DNA of 64,000 bases from Picocystis sp. L7 (Eukaryota; Chlorophyta; Picocystophyceae; Picocystales; Picocystaceae), in the NCBI GenBank assembly GCA_020975725.1, contig QXJR01000030.1, positions 62,001 to 126,000 on the forward strand. The letters are read 5' to 3'. This document shows, piece after piece, positions 40,291-51,717 of this stretch. How positions within the stretch are numbered: position 1 is the stretch's first letter; every line of letters starts with the position of its first letter. The notes below the pieces were generated by a model, which saw nothing but the letters and a program-made list of their open reading frames with translations, was not told the DNA's origin and made no database searches. A program made the translations under genes and the position numbers.

Positions 40291-43200
40291 ATGGAGATCG
40301 AACGGCTGGCCATCTCGGACGCCGGAGGAAGGCTGCCGAGGAAGGAACGGGAGGAGAACGAAGGCATCCTGCTCCGAACGCAACACGTCGAACCGTCCGT
40401 CGAAGAAGGACGAGAAGTCGTGGCACTCGTACGCAGAAAACACGGGAATTCCGCGCAGGTGAGTGGAAGAACGTGAGAAGGAGACGTGGAACGCGCGAGA
40501 AGAACAGGAGCTGTCCACGAATCGCCCGCTGACCCCAAGTGCGTGTCGGAAACGCTCCAACCAACGACAGCCGGAGTCGAAGCAGCTGTGCGCCGTCACA
40601 GAGGCCATTGTGGAAGTCATTGAAGCAGAAGGATTAGAGTGCACGCCGACAGCGCTTTACGCGGCAGGGATGTCGTCCTTAGAACGTCCCGGAACGCTGG
40701 ACAGCCCTGTCGTAGCCACGGCCATATGCTCCCTCCTGTCCTTCGTGCTGCCTCGCTGTGCGCCCTCCGTACTGCACTTAAGGATGAACGAATCGCTCAA
40801 GATGTTCAACAGCATCTTGGAGCGTTCCGAACAGAACCATGCACTGCAAAAAGCAGCCATCCTTTGCCTTGGGGGGTTGCTCAAATCTGCAGATCCCGAA
40901 GAGTGGACGGGTGCTGCAGCTTCCTTTCATCACCTGCTCATCTTGGGCATAGACGGGAAGCCCAAGGTGCGAAGGAAGGCGGCGTCCTCCTTGGCAGAAA
41001 CAATGCTTGCAATACGAGGAACAGAAAGCGGGGAATCTGCATCTGAGGTGGTGTTCAAAGCATGCTGCACCATCCTTCCTGCTCCGGCGACAGCCATTGC
41101 TGCGGCGTCAGAATTAAGGAAGAAAAAGTTTGAAGCTGCAAAAGCAGAAGCAGAACATGCAACCGAGAGAGCGCTTCACCTTCTTGGAATGCTGAAGATC
41201 GTGTTACCAACACTTGCGACTTCATGGTCCTCGCGCATCTGTGAGCTGATTGTGGGATTCTATCCTCTTGGACAGCCATTGTTAACCAAGCATGCTACAG
41301 ACACCCTGCATGCCTTTTTGCGGAGCACGGAATCTTCCCTCTCGGACGAAACTTTGGTGCTCTTGTTGGAGCGGATACTGAAATGCCAAGAAGCGTGGGA
41401 TGTTCGGGATGCAGACAATGTCCTTTCTGCCGTGTTCTTGGTCGCAGAAGCACTCAAGCAGCTGTCAAGTATGGGAGTGCAAAAGGACTGTCCTCAGGCA
41501 GGAACAGCATTCCAGGTGCTAGTCCCACTCCTGGCATCAGAAAAGGAAGGTGTGGCCCTGGGGATCGCCGAAGGCTTGCGACAAATCATCCAGCATACAA
41601 TCACAGACAGCGCTGTTGCCAAGCAAGTATCCAGTAAAGGGAAAGGCCCAGGAAAGAATTCGACACTTGGAAGGATTACTGAATCCATGGAATCTCTTTT
41701 GGGGGTACGCTATCGCACTGTCTGGGTCCATGCATTCCCTCTGCTGGGAAATTTTCTGGAGAAGCTTGGACGTGCGTGTACAACTGTGGCTCCCTCCATT
41801 ATTGTGCGGCTTGCTGAAATTTATGCAGTGCCTGAACAGCGGGAAACGCTGGAATGTGCTTCACAGCTTCAAGATGCACTTGGTAAGGCAGTCTGTGCTG
41901 CAGGACCTGAAAATATGAATGCTCTCCTACCACTCAATTTGATTGGGGCATTAGATGCAGTTTCTGGCAAGCGTGGATCAGATGTGGCAAGGGCCATTGA
42001 GGCGGGGGGAGGAAGGGCTTGGCTTCTTGATATATACAAGAAACACATTCAATGCGCAAGTCTTGCATTTTTTACCAAGGAATGGTTGCCGATTGCTAAC
42101 GCTCTGGAGAAGAGGAGCACAGAGGCCAAGGCCGCTGGTAGAGCCCTGGAGGCAAAGGTGGCAATTGGGTTGGAGACACAAATCTGGGCAGTTCTGCCAG
42201 CGTTTTGCCACTGGACCTCGGATACATCAACGTCCTTCCATGGAATTGCAAGAGAACTAGGAGCACGCATGCAGTCTAGACCAGAGCTGAGGGGCATCAT
42301 TTGCGCGGCACTCCGGCAATTGGTGAAAGACAATCTACAAGTCTCCAAGACGAGTGACGTATCCGGACCAGCACTAGATGAAGAAGGTGAAGAGTTTGCG
42401 CAAGTCCAAGTCCCTACGCTTGAGAGTGGACTGAACGAGGTACCTGAGTTTTACACTGTGGATCTGGCCAGTAGAAATTTGGATGCAATATCAGGTTACA
42501 GCAAAAACTTCTTGCCTGTACTCTTCAACTTGTACATTTCGCTACCACCTGATAAACGAGGGGACATACATGCGACGATAAGGTCATTCTCACTTGTCAC
42601 TGACAAGAAGGTACTGGGCACGTTCTTCAGGTCCGTGATGAAGAAGCTAGTCAAAGCTGCGGCAGGGGAGACCGATGGAGATGAAGCTATTTCCACCGAG
42701 GGTGGATCCACTGTTGCAGAGCGACGGTGCACGTTTATGGAATTGGCCCTTGCTCTTGCAGGTGGGCTTGATGAAGGCACTATACCTGTACTGTACAAGG
42801 CTTGCAAGCCAGCTTTGATGGAGAGTGAGGTGAGGGTGCAGAAGAAGGGTTACAAGCTTCTGGCGTACTTGTGCACAGAATATCCAAGCTTCTGCAAAGA
42901 TAACATTGTGGATATCTTGCAGATGATGGACGCAGCTCTTCCACAGTGCAATCCGGCTTCCAAGCTGAATAGGCTTCACTGCATCGAAGGATTGCTCGTG
43001 GCTATAGTGGATTTGGCTGGGGATTCTCTAACAGCTGCTGAGAAGGCACAGGCTATGACCATGCTGGTGGGGGAGATATGCCTCTGTACCAAAGAGGTGA
43101 ATGCAAAGACGCGCAGCCTAGCATACGAACTCCTGGTTCAGCTTGCTGATGGCTTCCCTCAAGAAAACGGAGGGGTTTGTGGATTTGTAAATATTGTCGT

Positions 43201-44401
43201 GGGGGGGCTGGTGGGGGGCACCCCGTACATGCAGAGTGCCACTGTGATGGCATTGGCTAGGTTACTTTTCGAGTTTCCTGATGAATTGGAGGAGCAAGGG
43301 CCGGAACTTCTTACCACCGTTTTGACGCTCCTTCGTGGTAGGTCCAGAGAGATTGTCAAGTCAGTTCTAGGATTTGTGAAGGTCGCGATTGGTAAGCTGG
43401 GCGTTGAGGAGCTTCATACACACCTGAAGTCAATCCTTGAAAGTTTGTTGCTATGGGGGAACGACAGCAAGAACAGGTTCAAGTTGAAGGTAAAGGTCAT
43501 ACTTGAGCGGATTGCTCGCAAGGTGGGCTTTGAGGAGCTGGAGGCTGCGATGCCCCAAGAGCACATAAAACTCTTGACAAACATCAGGCGAACGAATGCC
43601 AGAAAGGAAAGAAGAAGGCACGAGGATGGGGAGGGCACCAGCGAAGCAGGCCTGGAAACTAGGTCGTTCGCAACCAGGACCTCTGGCAGGTCGAAGGCCC
43701 CGTCCAAATGGGCACACACAGACTTTTTCGGCGACGGAGACTCCGACGAAGACCCCATCCATGCACCCAGCGGGCGCCAAGCTCGTTCTGTGGCAGCAAA
43801 GACATCGAGAGTGCCAGGGAGCCTTCCCGCTGCAGGTTCCCGGAAACGGGCCCGACAAGCAATAGCTGCTGATTTTGGGGAGGAAGAAGGCGATCCAATG
43901 GATCTGTTGGACCATGGAATGGCCCGTCACATGCTCAAGGCGGGTGCCAAACGCGCTGCGATCGAGCAATCTGGCAAGGACGAGGATGATCGCGAGTTCA
44001 AGGTTGCACCGGATGGACGCATGGTCATCAAGCGAGAGTGGGAGCACGACGTGCGTTTTGCTGAAGACGGGGAGGAGAATGCCGACGCTCGCAGTGCTGG
44101 TGGCAGGAGCTCCCGTTCGAAGTACGCGAGGACAGAAGGAGGACGTAGCCGAATGACGTCCAGGACTGGTGTCTCTTCAGGTGGTCGCAGTGCGCGTTCC
44201 CAAAAGTCGTCGGCTGCAAAGTCTGTGGTTCACGAGGCGGACCGTTACCGTTCGAAGAAGTCGCAAGGTGACGTGAAGGGTGCGAAGAAGTTCGAACCGT
44301 ACGCATATTGGCCGTTGGACCGTCGCATGATGAATCGGCGTCCTTCCAAGCGACGGGAAGCCAAGCAAGGTCTGCAGCGTGTCCTGCACCGTGGGGAATG
44401 A
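40291..44401 (+). CDS. RRP12: RRP12-like ribosome biogenesis HEAT protein, two exons
   Basis: Exon 1 (40291-40458) starts MEIERLAISDAGGRLPRKER and ends at GCGCAG|GTGAGT. Exon 2 starts at 40571 after CGACAG, and a GCTGACC branch-like motif lies in the 112-nt intron. The join reads KHGNSAQ-PESKQLCAVTEAI, which corresponds to the yeast NSKLENQKHIAIILTAVEE region, so the phase-0 intron is well supported. The product is about 1332 residues of HEAT repeats with the NUC173 region in the middle (AFLRSTESSLSDE onward, FCKDNIVDILQMM). The C-terminus is the family tail: KWAHTDFFGDGDSDEDP, a basic Ser/Arg stretch, then GDVKGAKKFEPYAYWPLDRR. RRP12 is a karyopherin-like factor for export and maturation of both ribosomal subunits in the nucleolus. 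Confidence 0.93.
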
Positions 44402-45238
44402 GGCTGTGCATCCATTGCTACGACGTTTCCTGGCATTCCGTCCACCTTTGCATTCGACCACCACACCCAAGAGGTGTACATCTCTCTCGTTTTCTGCGTC
44501 CATTCCAACATCCGCTCGTTGGGTGCCCCCCCTCCCCTTTCCTTCGTTTCACCCCCCTCCCCTTCACAACCGTCCTTTCCCCCCACCTTTCCTTCGTTTC
44601 ACCCCCCTCCCCTTCACAACCGTGCTTTTCCCCCCACCTTTCCTTCGTTTCACCCCCCTCCCCTTCACAACCGTCCTTACCCCCCACCTTTCCTTCGTTT
44701 CACCCCCCTCCCCTTCACAACCGTCCTTACCCCCTCCCCCTGCTCCCCCCTCGTATGCCCCCCTTTTTCTGCCCCTCCATACCCCCCTTTTCGAACCCTG
44801 GGCACCAGCCCCCCCTTCCACGCCCCTCGGATTTCGGTTAACTTCGCTTCGTTAACTCGAGCCCTGGAGACGAGGACGTGGGAGGTGGAGGCGTCGCGCA
44901 CCGAACGCAGCTCGCACGCGCGCAAGAGGGACCGAAAGCGTCCCCAGACGCGGGAGACGGGTGCAAAGGGGATCCACACGCGAAAGGAGGGAAAAAAAAC
45001 GGACGAAAACGAGCCGGAAACGCGCTCGTACGGACGGGCTCGGGACGAGGGTTTCCCTCCGGTGAGATTAAGTAGGGTTTAGTGGAGTCCAGGCGGCTGG
45101 TGGTGGCCTTGTGCCATACAAGATTGAGCCTTCGGTGGAGCAGTTGGAGCTGTGCAGGAGTGGAATTGAAAGGGAATACAAACCTGAGCATCCAAGAGAG
45201 GAAAGGAACGGGCCGAGGAGACGACCCTGAAGGCGCCC
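44402..45238. other. spacer between RRP12 and EPL1, containing a minisatellite
   Basis: Besides the array at 44533-44735 it contains C-rich tracts to 44820 and a GC-rich segment that should be the EPL1 promoter. No gene is supported. Confidence 0.5.
44533..44737 (+). repeat. C-rich minisatellite, about 50-bp unit, four copies
   Basis: Copies begin at about 44536, 44587, 44638 and 44688. The unit contains CCTTCGTTTCACCCCCCTCC followed by a TTCACAACCGTCC block. The plus strand is almost free of purines. It lies about 500 bp upstream of the EPL1 ATG and 130 bp after the RRP12 stop. Confidence 0.9.
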
Positions 45239-46989
45239 ATGAGCCGCATCAGCTTCCGTTCCAGGCCCGTGGACATCGATCGGCAGCTCCCCATCGTCAG
45301 AGATCCTACACAACTGGATGGAGGGGATGGGGTCAGCAGGAATGTAGCACACGGGCACCAAGACCTCGATCGAGAAAATGAAAAGGTGCGTTTCGACGGA
45401 CACGCAGACACAGGCGTGGAAAAGCTTTGTGAGTTGAGACGCAGGTGCCCACCACCATCAACCGCAATATCGAATGGACATCCAACCCTAGGTTCCTTGT
45501 GCAAGAAGATCCTTGCTGTCTTGGAAGATCCTGGGGCGACTCCCCGAAGCCAGGCCTGCTGGACGCAGCTGGCCGCGATTCCGCGAAACTCCACTCTGTC
45601 TTCCACGGACCTTCCGCTTCTTCCCACAACGGTGACTGACTGGTGCGTACAATGTTGGAACCGTTCTTCGACCGCCAGGTGCAACGAGTCACCACCACCA
45701 AAGGGACAACAGAGATTCCGACGCCAAATGTAGAAACAGTGGAAACCTACGAGGATGACTACAAACCCGTTTTTGACCAACCCATATTTTATGTTAGAAA
45801 ACCACCCTTTATGGAAGCTACCACTGAAAGCTTTGTGGAATACGATCTGGATGAGGAGGACGAGGAGTGGCTCGTCAAGTACAATGATGGACAGGAGAGG
45901 CTGTCTGGGGAGAAACTCGAGTTCATGATCATGAAATTAGAGCACATCTGTGCAGAGATTACAGACAAGGCTTTTGTCGCTGCAGGTGCAAGTGCAGCAG
46001 AGCGAAACTCCGCTGCCGCATCTGCATCGACCTCGCACTTGTCCCGAGAGGATGCATTGGCCGCTCTGAAGTGTGCCAACATGAGGCAAGCGGTCAATGT
46101 TGCGGTGTACGATTACTGGGTGGAGAAGCGGAAGAGGAAGGAAAGACCTCTGATGCGAAGATTCCAGCCGCCCCCTCCCGTGACGGACGCAAACCCTTAC
46201 ACCGTGTTCCGCGCGAGGGAGAAGATTCAACGTCCGCAGACCCGACGCAAGCGCGAGAACGACGTGGGCAGCTACGAGAAAATGCGGGAAATGCGTTTCA
46301 ACATGGCACGTGCACGTGAGATCCTGGCCACCGTGGTGACGAGGGAGAGGAGGAAGCAGGACATCCTCATGTGCGAGGTGAAATTGCACACCCTTCAGGT
46401 CCGGCTCCGGCATGATGCGAGAAACATGCACGAAAAGGCGGAGCTGAGCACATGGGAATGGTTGAAGCAGCTGGAATCGAAGCAGGACGCAGCCTTGCCC
46501 GTGAAGGCCACAGCATTTGGGGGTATGGAAGAAAGCATGTATCCGACTCTGATGGATGCAAAGAGGAGCAAGAAGAAGCGTGCGTTGGAACGCTTGGCTC
46601 GTCCGGAGGTGCCCGGTGAAGTGCCTCCCTTCCCAACCCCTCCAGAAGAACCAGAAGTGGAGATGTTGTTCTTGATCCCCCCTCCGTGGGATCGTTTGGC
46701 CGAGATGCGTCTTCCTCCGGAGGTGGATCGCACACGTGTCCGTCCTCGTATCGGAAGAGGCGGTCGCATAATATTCGATCGCGCGGATCCCTTCACTTGG
46801 GAGCCTTTTCCACCTCAGGAGATCCCCAAGGCCACCGTGGAGATGTTGGATGCAGCCATGGCCCTTTCTCCTGCCGTTTCAGAGGACAGCAGCATGGAGG
46901 ATGCAGAGGGTGGAGACGAGCCTCCACGTCCAGGTGATGAAGAGGAGGTCGGGATGGGCGCGGATCAAGCAGAAGCCTTGACCACCTAG
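45239..46989 (+). CDS. EPL1: enhancer of polycomb-like protein (NuA4/EPL1), two exons
   Basis: Exon 1 (45239-45385) encodes MSRISFRSRPVDIDRQLPIV and ends at GAAAAG|GTGCGT. Exon 2 begins at 45679 after CGACCGCCAG, with GACTGAC branch motifs about 40 nt before. The 293-nt phase-0 intron is the longest seen here and may hold an unrecognised small exon. The product is about 485 residues. The EPcA N-terminus is followed by EIPTPNVETVETYEDDY, FVEYDLDEEDEEWL and LEFMIMKLE, all typical of EPL1/EPC. A basic EPcB-like part (YWVEKRKRKERPLMRRFQPP, NPYTVFRAREKI) follows, then an acidic tail. EPL1 scaffolds the NuA4 histone acetyltransferase; its N-terminus binds nucleosomes and Esa1/Tip60. Confidence 0.92.
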
Positions 46990-47371
46990 ACAGGGTCTGG
47001 ATCACCGTGGTTCCTGGGTAGAGCCGGCAGACTTCTTTCCTCGTTTTCAGTGGTTTGCATGAAACAATAAGGTGGATGGATGCAGGATCCCTTGTGTTGG
47101 ATGGACCCTTCGATTCAGACACGAAAGTCGACCTTCCTGTTCCCCACCGCACACGGGTTGTAACACGCACGTGCGAATTCGGTTCGTACACAGAACTTCA
47201 CGCACTCTTTCTTTATTATCCTTCGCATTTCGTCCACGTAGAGAAGGAGGCGGTGTGGTTCCAGACCATCCATCCGTCCACACACAAGCACGCGCGTGCG
47301 GTTGCGTTTCGTGGGGTCCTTGTCGTGTCCTTCTTCGTCGTCTTTCGTCTTCTCTTCGGATCTTTTTCGTT
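46990..47371. other. convergent 3' spacer
   Basis: A 382-bp spacer between the EPL1 stop and the stop of the minus-strand small gene. It contains nothing recognisable beyond T-rich stretches. Confidence 0.5.
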
Positions 47372-47652
47372 TCAAGCGGGTGCCATCCCTTTCTCTCGCA
47401 GTTCTTTCACGACTTGCTTGTGCTTGACGCGCGTCAATCGTTCCATCTTCTTCTTCTCTTCCGCTTGTTCTCTCCTGCGTGCCGCGATCCGGCGAAGTCA
47501 GCACTTCCCTCCTTCCTGCCACTTTCCACCTCTTGTTTTTTTCGCATGATCGGGTCTCACTTGGCGTCTGTGGCTTCCAGCACGGTCTGCACGCGCGAGA
47601 GCGCGAAGTAAGCGGTGGCGAAGAGCGCGCCGAAGGTGGCGAAGCGCACCAT
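47372..47652 (-). CDS. 64-residue single-helix membrane protein, two exons
   Basis: Exon 1 (47652-47561) encodes MVRFATFGALFATAYFALSR and VQTVLEATDA. The donor is GCCAA|GTGAGA, the intron is 86 nt with an AGTGCTGACTTCG branch region, and the acceptor is GCACGCAG. Exon 2 (47474-47372) continues in frame as KREQAEEKKKMERLTRVKHK and ends ELREKGMAPA. The layout is one N-terminal hydrophobic helix followed by a highly charged coiled coil. This is the layout of small mitochondrial inner-membrane proteins such as PET117 or PET100, and of some ATP synthase and complex I subunits, but I cannot assign a family. The perfect phase of the join and the branch motif are the main support. Confidence 0.65.
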
Positions 47653-47904
47653 CGTCGCACGCAATGGCACGCGCCACCAGACACACCCCAAAGTGCACCA
47701 GATGCACCCGGATGGGAGGGGAGGGCGAGGGGGCACCCCTCCGGTGCAGATACACCGAGGGTGCAGACACACTGCGAGTGCACCCAGGAGGGGAAAGGGA
47801 AGGGAACCCCGGATTCGAAAGGGAGGAGGTTGGGATTAGAAGGGATGGAGGACGGGTTCCCAAGGGAAGAAAGGGTGTTGGAAGCCACGCACGTGAGGAG
47901 ACGC

Positions 47905-48157
47905 GAGGAAGTAGAAACCGAAGATGTGGAGGGAAAGAAGAGAGGAAAAGGAGACATTGGCAGGAACCAACCCAAGGAAACAAGGCGAGGAACGAGGGAG
48001 ACGAGACGAGAGGAAGTGGAAACCGAAGATGTGGAGGGAAAGAAGAGAGGAAAAGGAGACATTGGCAGGAACCAACCCAAGGAAACAAGGCGAGGAACGA
48101 GGGAGACGAGACGAGAGGAAGTGGAAACCGAAGATGTGGAGGGAACGAGGACAAGGG
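47905..48157 (-). repeat. minisatellite, about 105-bp unit, two and a half copies
   Basis: Copies begin at about 47905, 48011 and 48115. The plus strand is purine-rich (GAGGAAGTGGAAACCGAAGA), so the coding strand of the downstream minus-strand small gene is pyrimidine-rich. The array lies about 250 bp upstream of that gene's ATG. Confidence 0.9.
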
Positions 48158-49262
48158 GGATGGTGCCTCCTTTGGCGGAGGGGAACGAGCGTTGCAAAGC
48201 CAACCCCCTCTGAACGATCGAAACGGTCCCACGTGGTCCGTTCGGCCGTACGAACCGCTCACGGTCGTGCATCCACGACGTCACGGATGATCTGCAAGGC
48301 ATTGTTGTGCGTTGATTCTTAACAAAGGAAAGGAAACAAGAGAAAGGAGAGGGAAGGCCCGACCCCTCCTCTTTGGTGAAGCCGGAGGCATGGAGGTAGA
48401 TGCTCGGCAAGGAAGGGACAGGGAAATTGCATCAAAAGGTTCGACCGGCGAGGCATGGGAGAAGTGGAGAGAGAAGGAAGGGATGGGAAAGTGGGGAGAA
48501 GAGGAAGGAAAACGGGCGAGCGAGAGAGGAAGAGACGCAAAAGGGACATGGACGTGGGTGGAACGAACGAGGTGGTGGTGAAGGCGGAACGAGTGCCGTC
48601 CTTTCCTTGGCCTGGCTCCAAAACACGGTGGGTTCGTGCCGTGCACCTTTCCTCCCCTCCACGCGGTGCTCCCGAGCCACGCCCCCCACCAAGACCCTCC
48701 TTGCCCATCGTGGCAACGTGTTCTTGGCCATTGCGTATGAAACGGCCTGTACGTGTGCCCGTGCCGCTCCGGTTTGGATTCCCTCGACACAAACCGCCAT
48801 CGTGGGGACCGTCGATCTTCCAACCTCGACCGGGCCTTCCTTTCGCACGGACCGCGAGCCGGTGGACGTGGATCCTTTCCTTGCCATGCACGGACCACGA
48901 TGGCATCTCTCTTGCAGCTCTTGTGACCGACACGTCAGGAAAGGGCCAGCTCACCTGGCCTTGGAAGCCTACCGATCGGGTTCGGAATCCTTCCAACCGG
49001 GAGTTTCTTCCACCTCCCTCTCCGCGAATTTCAGACGCTCTTTCTGGTCCTCCCTCTCCCCCTCCCTCGGTGGCGGCGCGCCGCCGCACCCCGCTTCCTC
49101 CCTCCCCCTCCCTCGCTTCGCGGTTTTCAGACGCTCCTCTCCCCCCCTCTGGGAACCGTTCCACTTGGCGTCGATTTCGCCATTTTCGAAGTCGCGCACG
49201 TGTCTTCGCCATCGAAACACCGCGAGCTCACGTGGCCACGGCTGCAGGAAAGCCTCGCATCC
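48158..49262. other. divergent promoter region, no supported gene
   Basis: It separates the small membrane protein gene from RPS21. Long overlapping frames (48319-49212 minus, 48455-49579 plus) are Arg/Gly/Pro-rich with no domain and are probably a result of GC skew. A C-rich stretch at 49010-49160 lies close to the RPS21 start, as expected for a ribosomal protein promoter. Confidence 0.5.
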
Positions 49263-49706
49263 ATGCTCAACCACGAAGGCAAGGTCGTGGACCTATACGT
49301 GCCCAGGAAATGGTGCGTTTGCGAGGCGGCGGACGCCGCGGAGAAGGCGAGGGAACGAGGGATGCTGACGGCATGGAACGGATGGAAAGCTCCTGGAGCA
49401 GCAGCCTGATCACGGCCAAGGATCACGCCAGCGTGCAGATCAACATCGGACACCTGGACGAGAACGGCGTGTACACGGGAGAACAGACCACCTACGCACT
49501 GTGCGGATTCGTGCGATCCAAGGTGCGTGCACGAATGCAAAGGAAGAGGAAGATGGAAAAAACCAGACCACGCAGTTGAAGACGCCTGCAAGGAGGGATC
49601 CGAAGTGCGATGGAAGCTGACGAGGAACGATGCGAACGTACAGGGCGAGGCGGACTCGGCACTGGACACGCTCTGGCAGAAGAACAAGGCAGAAATCAAC
49701 CAGTGA
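49263..49706 (+). CDS. RPS21: ribosomal protein S21e, three exons
   Basis: Exons 49263-49312, 49390-49522 and 49644-49706 give 81 residues. Exon 1 encodes [16 protein letters not shown]; exon 2 gives [20 protein letters not shown], then [10 protein letters not shown]; exon 3 ends [11 protein letters not shown]. This aligns residue for residue with the family ([22 protein letters not shown] and CG motifs). Donors are AAATG|GTGCGT and TCCAAG|GTGCGT. Both introns (77 and 121 nt) contain a GCTGACG motif before AG acceptors (ATGGAAAG, CGTACAG). S21e is a small eukaryote-specific protein of the 40S subunit. The exons are too short to stand out individually as open frames. Confidence 0.94.
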
Positions 49707-49828
49707 TGGGGATGTAAACTGTATGCTGGATTCGTCCCACCCACAGAACGTGCAAATCAATCGAACTTGTAGAACGAGGCCGACACCACTCATCAAAGTG
49801 GAAACGCGATCCCCTTGCCGTTCGACGC

Positions 49829-51102
49829 TCACAAGAGAGGAAGCACGGCGTCCAACGTGCTGTCCTTCTTGCAATACGCGATGCGCACGTACTTGTGCTT
49901 GTACTCCTCGCAGGATGCGCTCCCGCTCTCCCAAAAGACGCTCCCTGGAACCACCGCTACTCCCTTGTTCTGAAGCAAATGCTCTGCGTACTGAACATCC
50001 GTGGCATTCCCCGTCCATTCCGGAATCCTGGCAAACACGTAAAAGGAACCAGACGGCCAGTGAGGGAGGTCGTAACCCGCCTTCACCAGCTGCTGGCAGA
50101 CCGCCCGCCTCTTCTCCGCGTACATCTCCTGGAGCTTGGCCATGTACTCGTGTTCGAAGTTCAAGGCGGAGGCCACCGCCATCTGGAACGGTGCGGGAGC
50201 GCTGTCCGTGAACTTGACGTGCAGGCTGGACATGGCCTGGATGATCTCCTTGCACGCGATGGCCCATCCGATCCTCCATCCGGTCGCGTGGAACGTCTTG
50301 GACGCAGAGGAGGTCACGATGCAGCGGTCCTTCATGTTGGGCAGGGACATGAAGCTGATGTGCTTGTCTTCCGTGTACACGAAACTCTCGTACACCTCGT
50401 CGGATATGACGTAGCAAAAATGATGGGAGCATATCCTGGCAACGGTCTCCAGCTCGGCTCTGGTGAAGACCTTTCCGGTGGGATTGTGCGGCGAGTTGAT
50501 CACCACCGCCTTGGTGTTCTTGTTGACCACAGCTTCCAAGTCCTCGACGCGAAAGGTCCAGTCGGGCGGGTGCAGCTGCAGGTACACGGGCGTGCCTCCC
50601 GCCAGTCTCACGGTCGCGCTGTATGTTTCGTACACCGGTTCGAAGAGCACGACTTCTTCTCCAGGTTCCACCATGGCCAGGACTGCCATGGCGAACGCTT
50701 CGGTTTGTCCACAGCAGACCACCACTTCTTCCTGGGCGTCCACCTCCACGCCTTGCGCCTGACCAAAGGTCTTGGCCACGGCTTGTTTGAGCTCGAGGCA
50801 ATCGCTGTGCCATGTCGTTCGCATGTCGCTCGTCAGCTACCACCTCTTCCACGTTCCACTTGCTGTTTCATGGGACTTGTCTTTCATGGGATCTGCTTCG
50901 CCACGTGGACGCACCTGTACTGGTTGCATCCGCCACGTATGGCTTTGATGGCCTCTTCGGCCACGCGACCGTCGACTTCGAAGTCTGGAAAGCCTTCGGC
51001 GAGGTTGATGGCGCCGCGTTCCTTGGCCAGCTGCGACACCTCCTGGATGGAGGAAGGCGCCACGTGCGTGGCGCGTGTGGCCAAGGCGGCCTGCGCACGC
51101 AT
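49829..51102 (-). CDS. class I aminotransferase, kynurenine/glutamine transaminase type, two exons
   Basis: Exon 1 (51102-50915) encodes MRAQAALATRATHVAPSSIQ and INLAEGFPDFEVD, ending CNQY at TACAG|GTGCGT. The 110-nt intron has a GTAGCTGACG motif and ends at GGCACAG. Exon 2 (50804-49829) continues SDCLELKQAVAKTFGQ. The product is 387 residues. Motifs are GQTEAFAMAVLAMVEPGEEV, FEPVYETYSATVRLAGG, INSPHNPTGKVFTRAELE, VISDEVYESFVY and the PLP lysine in SSASKTFHATGWRIGW. This is the KAT/GTK pattern (NLAxGFPDF), which transaminates kynurenine, glutamine or methionine-derived keto acids. The N-terminus is basic but short, so the compartment is uncertain. It is convergent with RPS21, 122 bp away. Confidence 0.94.
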
Positions 51103-51480
51103 CGTGGGCCTCGCCTCCCTCACGTCCACGGGTATCTTGGCTGGTGGGAAGGAAAACAAGCGCTTCGCTCCTAGCTTTCCGACGCCTTCGCGTCGTCAAG
51201 TGCGCTTCGACACGTCCGAAATGGCGAAAAAGCGACCCTGGGGACCCTTCCTTGCAAGTATGGGGCGAACCGGGGCGGTTGGGGACAAGGGGAACACAAC
51301 GAGACACAACGAGGGGAGAGGGAATGGTGGGGGTGGAAGGGATCCATGCGTTCGTCGGGTGCGGACAGGCGCGTGGATGGAAGGAGGAGAACAGACGAGC
51401 CATGGCGAAATAGAAACAGCCAAATGTGGATGCAAAGCATAAACGTCCTTGCCTGTGAAGGCGCACGACGGCGGCTGTGA

Positions 51481-51717
51481 ATGCCTCTGCAAGGGTACAA
51501 GTTCCTGAGCCAAGAACGTGCCCGGGCCCTTGCCGCCAGGCTCCCTCTACCGTGCATCCAGATCGTGGACGTATCCATGCCGTTGCAACGGCTACCAGCC
51601 GCACCGTTGCATGCATCAATGTTCCCTGCCAACTGCACGGCTACCAACACATGCACCTTCATCCGTGCAGACGGCATGTTGAGTAACCGCACACTGCCCA
51701 AATCTTGCTATGCGTGA
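51481..51717 (+). CDS. possible small hypothetical protein or exon
   Basis: A 78-residue frame reading MPLQGYKFLSQERARALAAR and LPLPCIQIVDVSMPL, ending LSNRTLPKSCYA. Codons favour C or G at the third position and the sequence is protein-like with four cysteines, three of them in the second half. I recognise no family. It could be a terminal exon, or chance in a GC-rich area. Confidence 0.25.
   Translation: MPLQGYKFLSQERARALAARLPLPCIQIVDVSMPLQRLPAAPLHASMFPANCTATNTCTFIRADGMLSNRTLPKSCYA

Noticed and set aside
40463-40570. RRP12 starting inside exon 2's frame without an upstream exon
   Set aside because: The first codon is GTG, and the exon at 40291 with a clean donor supplies the conserved N-terminus in phase.
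47115-48410. A 431-residue minus-strand ORF spanning the 105-bp repeat
   Set aside because: It translates the minisatellite and reads the small spliced gene in the wrong frame.
48319-49212. A 297-residue minus-strand ORF as a gene
   Set aside because: It is Arg/Gly-rich then Ser/Pro-rich without domains, overlaps the RPS21 promoter and other long frames, and looks like a GC-skew artefact.
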